This document shows positions 20,202-30,028 of a stretch of 64,000 nt of DNA, piece by piece. Below the pieces are notes generated by a model that had not been told where the DNA came from, ran no database searches, and saw only the letters and a list, made by a program, of their open reading frames with translations. The stretch is from Bilabrum cf. latius. Lineage: Eukaryota; Bigyra: Bicosoecida; Bigyra; Bicosoecida. The stretch is from contig OZ237771.1 in the NCBI GenBank assembly GCA_965178125.1, positions 1 to 64,000 on the forward strand, given 5' to 3'. The translations under genes and the position numbers were made by a program. Position 1 is the stretch's first letter. The number at the start of each line of letters is the position of its first letter.

Positions 20202-23099
20202 ATGTAGAGTGAGCAGGCAGTTTTGAAGAGGGAAGATACCCTTGATAAGGCCAGCAGTGCCCTGAATGATGCAAGGATTTCTGTGAAAGAGGCCAGGAGT
20301 GCTGTGGATAGAGCCGACGACGCTGTGTATGCTGCTGCCGAGGACATTCGCAACGCCAAGACGGACGAAGAGCGCGCCGAGGCCAGACAACGCGAGCTCA
20401 ACGCCATGCAGTAGCAAGACAAGGCCAATCAGAGGTATGAAGAGGCCAAGCTAGAGTATGAGCAGGCCAAGCTGTAGTATGAGCAGGCCAAGCTGTAGTA
20501 TGAAAAGGCTGAGCAGCGGTATGAGCAGGCCAAGCTGTAGTATGAAGAGGCCAAGAAGGACGCCCAAAACCTGTTCGCCGAGCAGCGAGAGCAAGCCATC
20601 GCGTTTCGCGACTGCATCCCGTCCGAGCGAACATCGCAGCACGCCCGAGCACTGGCCTCCATGATCAAGAAGGGCGAGGACGACTTCCAGAGCCTCGAGT
20701 ACCAGCGAAAGGCCCTCAAGCTGCCAGAACTTGCGAAACCACTGCCTTACCGCTGTCTCGATGATATGAAGATGCACACAGCCTTATGGTTTGTACAGCG
20801 AGTCGGATCTGGTCTCGACAAGTTCTCGCGAGTTGTTAGGGGTCTCGCGGAGCCGTCTAATACTTAGGATCGCAAAGTGCTGGTCGTCGCGCAGTCCTCG
20901 GGCTCTGGCAAAACCAAGCTCGCCCACGACGTTGCGCTTGAGAAGGGGGTCGCATCTGTCATTGCCACCGTAATTGATACCAATAATGATGGGCTAACAA
21001 TGCCTTTCGTGGACCTAGCAAAGAAATGGCCTGCGCTTTTCGACGCCGAGTACCCACACGGTGTCGAAAGCGAGACTGAGCGCATTGGTGACTTCAACGG
21101 CGACCTTTTTGTTGTCGTGCTCGCCGCCCACGTGGAGTGGGCTGCCCACGTTGCAGAGGAGCTGCACAAGCTCGGGCCAAGGCAGCGCAGTGAGAGTGAT
21201 GCCAACCGAGCCATAGTGATGTCGACATCAAATGGGGCCGGCCAGTTCGGCATCTCATCCTTGGTTCAAAACCGTCTTGACGGCATCCCACACATCCGCA
21301 AGGTCGATTCCTCGGCGCAGCTTGCAAACTGGGCGAAGGAGTACGTGCTTTCTGCAGCATCTAAACTGCAGGACGCCCAAGTGGCTCTGCGTGGGGAGCC
21401 AGCTGGAACACCTGTTCCTCAAGTACTGGTAACGATCGATGAGGCCCCGAGGCTTATAGTGCAGCGCTTTGGCACGAAAAATGACCACAGTAGCAGCTGG
21501 CTGCGAGCTGCAGCCCATGCACTGGCTGTCATGACGAACATGGGTGTCGCTAGTTGCATGACGGGCACCTTCTTCGACGTGGCAAAGCTGTTGGACGACA
21601 CGTATTCGCCCTTGCGGGGACGTACTTGTGGCTTTTATCACGCGGAGAACATCACATCGGCTCTCTTGTGGCACGACCTGCTGCGCCGCCACGTTCCGAC
21701 TCTGCCAGAGGTCATCCCGCCAAGCATCTAGGCAGACCTGGAGCGCTTGGAAGGGCGGCCGATTTTCCTGTTTGACATCCTTTTAACGGAGGTTTTCGCC
21801 GAGCTGGCCTACGAAACGTTTAGTTGGGATGAGTCTGGATGGCCGGAGGACATTCGAGCTATTGTGGACCCCTCCGCGCGCCGATTTGCAGGGTTCCTAT
21901 ACTTGTGCCTACGCGGCGCATGGCATAGTTCGGTGAATACCATGGTAGAGAGGATAGAAAAATTTACCATGCGTAGATGGAAGAAGGGCAAGCCACCGGT
22001 CATGTCGGAGAGTGACGGCAGCCAGCTGCTGCTTCAGATGCTAGACAGCGTTTTCCTGGAGGGTGGCCAACTGCCCTTGCTGAAGGCTGACTACGGCACC
22101 CGCAGCAAAAACAAAGACAAAAACGAAGAGATTATGAAGGATGCCGTGAGGCAGGGCGTGCTCGTCTACGACCCGACTGAAAAAGGGAGTGTGCTGCAGG
22201 AGCACGTGACAGTGGAAGCTGTGCGCAAGGTAGGGCGCAATATCGCGCTATCGCGGGAACCGATGGAGGACGAGTGGCTGCGTGACACAAGCCGCATGCT
22301 GAGAATGCGAAAATGGAGAGATTCCAAGGGGTTGCAGCTCGAATCTGCCTTCGCGTGGATGTTGATCCGTGCTTGCGACGACAAGGATGACGGCGTTAAG
22401 CTCCAGGATGCTCTGGCTGGGGTGGTCCCTGACGGATTCGTTTTTCCGAAAAGTGTGAGGGACAAGATCGTGAAGATCACGGGAGCTAGCCATGTCCCGG
22501 TGGTCGGCGATGGCAAGATGGACGACTGGCGTGCAATGTCCGGCACGAGCACAATCTGGTACGACTTCCACCAAAACGCTGGAATGGACCTCATGATGCG
22601 CACAACAGACGGCACGGTTATCGGCGTGCAGGCCAAGTCGGGCAAAGTTGACCTGGCGGACGCGGTGGCCAGCTGCAGCCTTGGTTGGCAGTACTTCTCG
22701 AGGAAGCCAATCGCGAGCAAATCGAACACGTTTTTACGGAAGCCTGGTAACTTGCGGCGATGGTTTCTTGATCATGCTCCTTTTGCGGCAGGCGAGGAGC
22801 ATCCGCGGCTAGTGTTCTCCGTGAAGGACTTCAGCCCAAGAGCCGTGGGTGCCGTGAATGCCTACAATGAGTTGCGCCCGCAGTCTGCCATCCTGCTGTG
22901 CCAGTCGTCGGACGCGGTGCTGGGCCCCCTGCATGGTGCTCTGAAGGATCTGACTAACGACAATGCGATTGACTTGAACCCTAGCAGTACCGCCGCGGCG
23001 CTGATGGTACACCAGGACGTCGGTGGGAAGAACGGGCTTCAAGGCGCGGGGCAGTCTTTCAGCGAGTGGCTGGCGGAGGAGAAGAAGGGGCGAAGGTGA
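20202..23099 (+). CDS. Crinkler/RHS-type P-loop NTPase with REase-like nuclease
   Basis: A 965-aa protein with TGA stop when TAG = Gln. At least six TAGs occur in the first 225 codons, several inside a coiled-coil repeat of the type YEQAKL followed by a TAG residue. ATG 20202 is followed at once by TAG. Domain order: helical/coiled-coil N-terminus (1-200); P-loop SSGSGKTKLAH (about 232-242); hydrophobic strand with TIDEAPRLI (Walker B, about 411-419); and a C-terminal PD-(D/E)xK-like core, GMDLMMRTTDGTVIGVQAK (about 794-812), with D and QxK as likely catalytic residues. NTPase plus REase-type nuclease is the architecture of Crinkler effectors and trypanosome retrotransposon-hot-spot proteins. 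Its place in a transposon-rich subtelomere fits the latter. I see no Crinkler LxLFLAK-type header. The role is inferred; no signal peptide is seen. Confidence 0.7.
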
Positions 23100-23127
23100 G
23101 GCGGAGAGTAGGCACGATCTATAGTCT

Positions 23128-23151
23128 AATCTGGATTCCGGAATCCAGATT
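23128..23151. other. 24-bp perfect palindrome
   Basis: AATCTGGATTCC followed directly by GGAATCCAGATT, beginning 28 bases after the stop of the preceding gene. It could form a hairpin in the 3' UTR (end processing) or be a binding site for a dimer. The short motif ATCTGGATTCC also occurs near 54250 in another intergenic gap. Confidence 0.7.
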
Positions 23152-23391
23152 GAGTCACCCCTCTAGGTCTTCATCCGTTCATATGTTGCCATGGTAGAGT
23201 CTAAACCTGTCAGGATTCTGTAAGTCTATGGCATACTATTGGCAGTTGTCCAAGTTGCTCGTTGCGCACCCGGATGCTGTGTCGCTGTTAGCACTATTGG
23301 GCTCCCTTGGGTGGCTTCAAATGCAGCTCCCACCGTGAATCGCATGCATAAGATAGGAATCTAGGATCGATAGAGACTTCTCATTCCCCCA

Positions 23392-23985
23392 GGTGTGGTG
23401 ATCCACCTTGAGTCAGTCGCCTTCCTGGACCTGCCCAAGGAGAGGATGCTGGTGCGGATGAGGCGGGGGGTGACTACGGGGGAGCCGAGGGTCGTGATGA
23501 ACGCGCTGCGCATACTGGTACCCGACGATTAATTCCAGGTGCCGGAGACCACCAAACTGGTCCACGGAGCTGGCAGCCGAGGGCAAGCTGGTGTTCTTCA
23601 GCGCGATGGCCGTGGTCTCGGTCGCGCTGTGCTTCTTCGCTGCGTGGATGAGTTTCTCTGCGACGATCCTAGAGAACTCGAGGGAGTTGGGTGTGCTTCG
23701 GGCCGTGGGGCTGACCGGGACGCAAACCACTGTGGTGTACCTTGCCGAGGCTCTGTCGGTTGTGACGAGTGCGTTCGTGCTGGGCACGGGGATCGGCGTC
23801 CTGGTGAGCGCACTCTGACGTTTCGGTTCAATCTGTTCAGGGAGATGCCGTTCGGGTGTGTGTACCCCGGGACGCTGTTTGGGACGACGCTGGGGCTGAC
23901 AGCGCTAGCGGCGGAGGTGGCTTCGTACCTGCCAGCGCGGGGGCTGCTGCTGCTGCCGATCGCGAACGTGCTGAATGGTAGGTAG
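23392..23985 (+). pseudogene. FtsX-like ABC permease, C-terminal relic
   Basis: Begins after a splice-acceptor-like TTCTCATTCCCCCAG. It encodes LPKERMLVRMRRGV, then in another frame MAVVSVALCFFAAWMSFSAT and ENSRELGVLRAVGLT, and back in the first frame NLFREMPFGCVYPGTLFG and ASYLPARGLLLLPIANVL. This is the order of the last part of FtsX/MacB-type permeases: periplasmic end, TM helix, coupling helix, TM helices. Against function: a TAA at 23530-23532, a shift into frame 2 near 23545 and back near 23818. An unrecognised intron might explain one break but not all. Probably a decayed membrane transporter end. Confidence 0.6.
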
Positions 23986-24039
23986 GCTGCACCGACGGGT
24001 CGGGTGTAGCAATGTAGATCCCGTCTTTCTCTTGCACAG

Positions 24040-25060
24040 TGCGCATCCGTCTAGATTTAGACTAACCCAGAAGGGCTTCGCCACGCGAGGCAGTGGGGAA
24101 ATCGAAGGGATCCTCGGCAACATCATCAACACCGCCGTAGGATTTCGTAGAACGATGAAACCACGTGGGCTGTTCAAGGAGAGAGGTAGGTACGCGGACG
24201 CGATCTACACAAGGAAGGATGGCATCAACGTAGTCGTCGACGTGCTTGTGGCACAAGTGCACACACGGGTAAGTATGCACGCCGCATTCTCGACGAAACG
24301 AAGGGACCAGGCAAGCGGTCGGGGGCAGACTGGCAGAACGAGAGCGCACTATACGCAGGGGCGTAGGTGAAGCTGCAGATGTACTACCAACCCAAGGACC
24401 AGACGAGGCTGATCGCAGGACAGGTGCCGCCAGGAGGCAACGCACCAGGCCAACAGTATCGCAAACACATGAAATAAACGGGGAGGTACATTTTCCGAGA
24501 CTTCGTCGTTCTACACACCGGGAAACTTGGTACCGGCGCATGGAAGGTCTTAGAGGAACTGGCGAGGATCAGGCGAGAGCGAGTTGGGCCAGAGCAGAGC
24601 AAGAGCGTGGACGCACAGGTCAGGACGTGGGCCAGGCGCTTCACGATGAGTTTGGCAACGACACGGGCGAAGTACATGAACGACTATTACAAACATGTTC
24701 AGCTGGTTACTACACGCCGTGCCATTGCCGAGGAGGAGAAGAGGAGGGAGGACGCAGAGAGAGCGGAACAGCAACAGGAAGCAGCAGCAGTGGCAGCGGC
24801 AGCGGCAGGTGAGGCGGCAGAGGCCGCAGCACTCGCAGCAGTCGTTGAGCAGACCGAAGCTGAAGCCGACCAGCAGCGGGGAGCATTGCCGGTCGCACTC
24901 AACCTGCAGGGCGGAGCCCGGGGAGGAGCAGTCGCAGCTGCTGACCCTGGCGAAGCACCTCCTCAAGAGATCGAGCCCGAGGATCCAGGAGCTCCAGCTG
25001 CAGCACAACCCCACCACGGCGGGGTATAGGTGCTTCTGGATCATCCTGAGTGAACTCGGG
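24040..25060 (+). pseudogene. RT element C-terminal fragment, copy 4
   Basis: Encodes RYADAIYTRKDGINVVVDVL (endonuclease core), and after a one-base frame change VKLQMYYQPKDQTRL. Then, past a TAA at 24475-24477, it encodes IFRDFVVLHTGKLGTGAWKV, LARIRRERV and SVDAQVRTWARRF, colinear with the RT gene at 10455. The tail is Ala/Glu/Gln-rich with RRAIAEEEKRREDAERAEQQ. The frame change and TAA mark it as dead, or as evidence that TAA can be tolerated; I favour the first. Confidence 0.65.
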
Positions 25061-25114
25061 AGTCTCGATGAGTGCCACAGAGATTAAGTGTTGGACGAGG
25101 GTCCGATGCGAGAT

Positions 25115-26035
25115 CTCAAAGGTGATGATGATGATTGAATGTAACGATACGACTTTTCAGACTAAGAATTGTATTTGATAGTACGTAACTCATCAGATAA
25201 CCGTGACGTGTGATTTGGGCGACTATCCCCGGCGAGCATCCAAAGGATCCTGCGGGGCCCAACCGGAACGCACAATGTCCCCGATCGCGAAGGCGGGGGG
25301 GGGGGGGGGGGGCGGTGTCTAAAATTTGGTGAAAAAGTTGGTGAGGCCAGCAAGGTCTCTGAGATTGAGGTCGCGCGGTGGGTACAGGACCCGCTCGAGG
25401 TGCAGGCTCAGATGCGAGGTAGCGACGCAGATGAGAGTGAGAGTGCGGTAAATGAGGCCAGGTTAGTGATAATGGGCAGGAGCGGGGGCGGCGAGGGGTG
25501 GGCGAAGGAGGGGGGTGAGGGCGGAGTAGAGAGGGGTGACGCTTCACCAAGCGGGTGAGGGAGTAGTGGAGGAGAAGATGATTGATGGGGTTATCGGGTT
25601 GATACGGCGGATTGGTAGGGGGCTGAGGGGGGGGGGGGTACAGGCCGGACAGGTGGAGGTACGGGCGTGTTCAGGGGGATCGGATCGCCCGACCACATGC
25701 GGATGAGGGAGTTGGGAGGTCACAATTAGACTTAGGTGGCAATCAAGCCGCGTACTATTCGAGCGCTGCCCCTAGGTGCAGCGCTCGCCACTTTTTTCAA
25801 AAACGTGGGATCTCAACATGCGTTCATCATCATCACCTCTATTGCACTTATCGAGGCTCACTCAGGATGATCCAGCAGCACCTGTACCCCGCCGTGATGG
25901 GGTTGTGGTACAGCTAGAGCTCCTGCATCCTCGGGCTCGATCTCTTGAAGAGGTGCTTTACCAGGGTCAGCAGCTGCGGCTGCTCCTCCCGGGACTCCAC
26001 TCCAGCCTGCCTGCCAGCAGTGCGGGTAATTAAGG
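25115..26035. mobile_element. Rearranged retroelement debris with inverted copies
   Basis: Three blocks match other retroelement pieces. 25342-25440 matches the reverse complement of 13838-13945. 25560-25790 matches the reverse complement of 10090-10330. 25855-25990 matches the reverse complement of 24936-25040 (shared block GATCGAGCCCGAGGATCC-type sequence). G-runs interrupt it at about 25297-25312 and 25630. No intact gene. Confidence 0.6.
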
Positions 26036-26101
26036 GCTCCGAGCTAAGCATCGTAGACTAGCGCCTACCGCATGCACGTGTACACAACTAGATAAGTAGC
26101 C

Positions 26102-27735
26102 ATGAGAGCCCGCAATCTAATTCCTGTACGAATGATCTTCTATATAGTAGTGCTGGGTATTTGTGCTTTATCCGCGGTGGTGTCTGGGAAGAGCACAGCG
26201 AAGCAGTTACGATAGGAGGGCGACAGGCATTTTCGATAGAAAGCGTACGACCGGGCCATTGAATCGTACGGAAAAGCTTTGCATGCTGAGCCATCTCCAC
26301 GACTCTACTACTAGGTGAGCTAATCGGCGGGCGCTCGATAGTTCTGGAATGCCACTGCCAGCTGGCGCCGCGAAATCATACTGTTTCTATGCTCTAGCTA
26401 CGAGTCAGCCCTGGCTACGTTCATGAGTCTAACTAGATCTTTATTTCGTTCTCGCAGAGATTTAAGGCATTCATCAAGAAGGGATAGCTCAGCAAAGCGA
26501 GGAAGGACCTGGATCGAGCGCTTGACTTGGACAGCACTTTCACGCTGGCAAGACTGCAACGGGCCAATCTGCGTTTGCAGGCGGGTGATTGCAGTGGTGC
26601 TACGCAAGACTATGAGGGGGTGCTGCGAGCAGATCCGACGAAACAGGACGCACAGCGTCGTGTCCCGGAGGCGCGCAGATGCGCGGCGCACGTCTCGCAG
26701 GCTCACCGGGAGGTCCAGCTGGGGCGATGGGGAGAGGTCACCCGCAACCTAGACGAGGCCATGGCCCCGGGGCGCGCCACTAGCAGCGTGGATCTGCTCG
26801 TGCTCGCAGCCCGCGCTAAGTTGGAGCAGCAGCAGGAGGATGACGCCGTCATGCTGGCGGGGAGGGCGCTCAAGATCGACCACAGGAGCATTGACGCGCT
26901 GGCCATGCGGGCCAGGGCGCTCTACCACAGGGGGGATGCAGAGCAGGCGCTCACTCACACGCAGCAGGCCCTCCGTCTAGACCCCGAGCACACGGAGGCC
27001 ATGAAGCTGCATCGGCGCATGCGGCAGGTGAGTCGGCTGGCAGCGCAGGCCAAGGAGGCGGCCGGGGCTGGAGACCACACGGGGGCGGCGGACGTGCTAG
27101 CAAAGCTTATTGCGGTGGACCCGGGAAACACGGCGGTGATGAATCCTCACCGGAGGGAGCTCTCAGGCGAGCTAAGGCGGGCCGGCCGGGCGTAGGAGGC
27201 GCTGCAGGTGGCTCAAGAGGCGGTGCGGGCGCACAGGGGGGATCTGAAGAACTGGCTGGAGCAGGCAGAGGCCGAGGCAGCGCTGGAGGATTTCGATGCC
27301 GCGCTGCGGTCCACTCAAGAGGCCACCCGGCTGGGAGGGGGCAATCGGGCGGAGAAGTGGCTGCGGGAGAAGTTGCGAGCTGCCCAGGTGGCACTGAAGA
27401 GGAGCAAGGAGTCGAATCATTACAAGGTGCTCGGAGTGGGGAAGAGCGCCACAAGTAGGCAGATCAAGAAGGCGTACAGGAAGCGGTCGCTGGAGACACA
27501 CCCCGACAAGGCGCCCAGCCAGGACGAGAGGGAGGCTTACGAGGCGGAGTTCCAGAAGGTGGCGCGGGCCTATGAGGTGCTGAGTGACGATGATAAGAGG
27601 AGGAGATACGACGCGGGGGAGGAGGACGTGGACTAGCCGCAGCAGCAGCAGAGGGGAGGAGGTGGGTTTCCACCCTTCTTCCGCCGAGGCCCTGGCGGGG
27701 GCGGGGGGCAGCGGTTCACCTTCCGCTTCGGCTAA
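26102..27735 (+). CDS. DNAJC3/p58IPK-like ER co-chaperone (TPR + J domain)
   Basis: Two exons, 26102-26314 and 26458-27735, with a 143-nt GT..AG intron; 496 aa (human DNAJC3 has 504). ATG 26102 opens a signal peptide ([20 protein letters not shown]). TPR units follow ([36 protein letters not shown]). The J domain starts NHYKVLGVG (about 391), has HPD at 419-421 and ends [10 protein letters not shown] Gly/Phe-rich tail closes with RFTFRFG. Six TAGs lie in frame; three fall in TPR helices (LR-TAG-EGD, FR-TAG-KAY, KG-TAG-LSK), where Gln fits the consensus. The intron falls right after a TAG at a TPR YY-Q-R position. The stop is TAA, so TAA is still a terminator. It acts in the ER lumen by delivering misfolded clients to BiP; no KDEL is seen. 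Confidence 0.9.
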
Positions 27736-28036
27736 CTTCACAACAATGAGCCAGTCATACATGGTTATTGGTCTATTTTATTACGTTTCTTTCAGGATGG
27801 TGTGCTGAGGCGTGGAATCTTTCGCAACAGAAATCCGAGTTTTGCATTTTGTAGCGTTTGAATTCACTGAACGGATCTGCGACAAGTTTGTGTGCAGCCG
27901 AGTGAGTCACGGATACTTGCAGTTCACGAGGCACAGCAAGCCAAGAGACCCTGAATAAGGATCCCTTTGTTTTATATTGCAGGCAATCCTCTGCCTGCTT
28001 GTCAGATACGGTTTCGAGCGCGCTATCTGAGTAATC

Positions 28037-30028
28037 ATGGCTGGAGTTGCTAGGTCGGGAGCTGCAGAGGCGCCACAGGCCGCCGTGCGTACACTAACTT
28101 AGGATCAGATCATGGATATCTTTGAGTATTATTGTAACTTCGGAAGATCCGCCGTGCAGAGCGTGCAGGACTCGATGGATTCGTTCATGTTCATGAAGTT
28201 CGCGCGCGAGTGCCCGCACCTGCTTGAGGGGGGGCTGTCTCGCACAGAGATCGACCTGATCTTCACCAAGGCGAAACCAAAATATGAACGTAGATTAGAC
28301 TTCGAGCACTTCCTGGACGCGCTCTCAGCCATCGCCGAGAAGAAGTACGAGGAGCACGACAGCCGTACGGCGCATCGGCTGCTGCTGCATCACCATCTCG
28401 TGCCACACTTCGATTTCGTGCAAGCCCAGCTCAGCAAGACTGGCGATAGCGAGATCCCATTGAAAGGGGTATTCAAGAAACTGTACGATCCTTCCAACTA
28501 CACGGGGGTGTATGCCGAGAGGTTCCGCTCGGGCGACGGGCGGATCAACGGGGAGGCGGACAACCGACCTGGTCGGTCGTTCCGCGGCAACACGAACACG
28601 GGCACAAATGAGGTGATCCACGACATCTCAACCTTGATGCGGCCGAACCTCCACGGCAAGGGGACATCGCTCGCAGAAGCGAACCGCTCGGGCAGCGGCT
28701 TGGGCGCGTCGGGCGGACTGAGTCGTTCTGGCAGCCGGCGCGCGATGGGGAGCAGCAGTCGGTCGTTCAGGAGCCCTTCGCGCCCGGGCTCCTCCAGGGA
28801 CCTACGGAGGGGGGCCAGCGGAGCCGCGGCGGGCGGGGCTGGCGGCGGCATGTTCTCGCCCATGGGACGACCCAGGGAGGAGGGCTCCGGTCCCCGTGCC
28901 GCCCCCCGTGCAGCTGCGCCCCCGATCGATCCTAAGGCTGAGAGCGCTGCTCTGCTGGTGGCGCTGGAGAAGGCAAAGGCGGGCGATCCCACTGAGCTGC
29001 TGGCGCTCACGAAGCAGCTGCAGCAGCAGGCTGCGGCGGTGTCTGGTGGCGGCGAGAGCAAGGGGCCAGAGGGGGATGCGGTGGAGGGAGAGGGAGAGGG
29101 AGAGGGAGAGGCGGGGTTTGGTGGTATGGCAGATGGCGAGGAAGCAGAGGCGGAGGCTCTGGAGGAAGAAATCCGGAGGAGGCACGCGGGGCACCGGGAG
29201 GCTGTCCGCGGGGCCGTCATGTCCCCCGACGACGACACCACCATCCTGTCGAGGCCCCCGCCACTGACGCAGACGGACATCATGGAGGTGTTCGAGTACT
29301 ACTGCAACTTCGGGAGATCCGCCGTGCAGAGCGTGCAGGACTCGATGGACTCGTTCATGTTCATGAAATTCGCGAAGGAGTGCCCGGGCCTGCTGGAGGA
29401 CGGGGTCAGCCGCACCGACGTCGACCTGATCTTCACCAAGGCGAAGCCCAAGGGGGAGCGGAGGCTCACCTTCACGCACTTCCTGGATGCGCTCTCAGCC
29501 ATCGCCGAGAAGAAGTACAGCACGTACGAGCCTGCAGATGGGCTGCGGCTGCTCATCGGACGGCACCTCGCCCCCCACCACGAGTGGGTTTTGGACGAGA
29601 TGGACAAGACTGGCGAGAGCGAGATCCCGCTCAAGGGGATCTTTAAGAAGCTGTACGATCCTTCCAACTACACGGGGGTGTATGCCGAGAGGTTCCGCTC
29701 GGGCGACGGGCGGATCAACGGGGAGGCGGACAACCGGCCTGGTCGGTCGTTCCGCGGCAACACGAACACGGGCACAGATGAGGTGATCCACGACATTTCG
29801 TCTCTGATGCGACCACATTTGCGTGGCGGAACCATGATGAAGTCCCGGCAGCAGCTGCTGGGTGGATCGCCGCGGAAAGCAGGGTCTTCCCGGGCACTTT
29901 CATCCCCTCGAGGTGGAAGGGGGAAGCCAATGCCGCACTACATGGCAGCCACAAAAGGATCCAGAGCCAAGGAGGCAGTTATGGGCATGGCAGGAGATGA
30001 GACGGAAGGACGCGGGCCTTGGTCTTGA
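28037..30028 (+). CDS. Tandem p25-alpha (TPPP-like) domain protein
   Basis: 663 aa, TGA stop, one TAG at codon 22. Two copies of a p25-alpha-type module (about 25-190 and 415-580), each with FEYYCNFGRSAVQSVQDSMD, DLIFTKAKPK and the C-terminal signature DPSNYTGVYAERFRSGDGR. They are joined by a Ser/Arg-rich, then Gly/Glu-rich linker. p25-alpha proteins bind and bundle microtubules and are common in flagellated protists. The residue before the first module is TAG (LT-TAG-DQIM). The matching place before the second is CAG at 29270-29272 (LTQTDIM), an internal test of the code. The ATG at 28037 is preferred over the one at 28112 because it includes this repeat-matching leader. Near-identity of the third exon-like block (about 28486-28620 and 29650-29790) at DNA level indicates recent duplication or conversion. 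Confidence 0.88.

Noticed and set aside
24475-24477. TAA also reassigned to Gln
   Set aside because: In-frame TAA appears only in decayed elements, while the DNAJC3-like gene ends naturally at TAA (27733-27735).
25297-25312. Poly-G runs as sequencing artefacts
   Set aside because: Several runs are symmetric parts of hAT ends with proper target duplications. Exact run lengths may still be unreliable.
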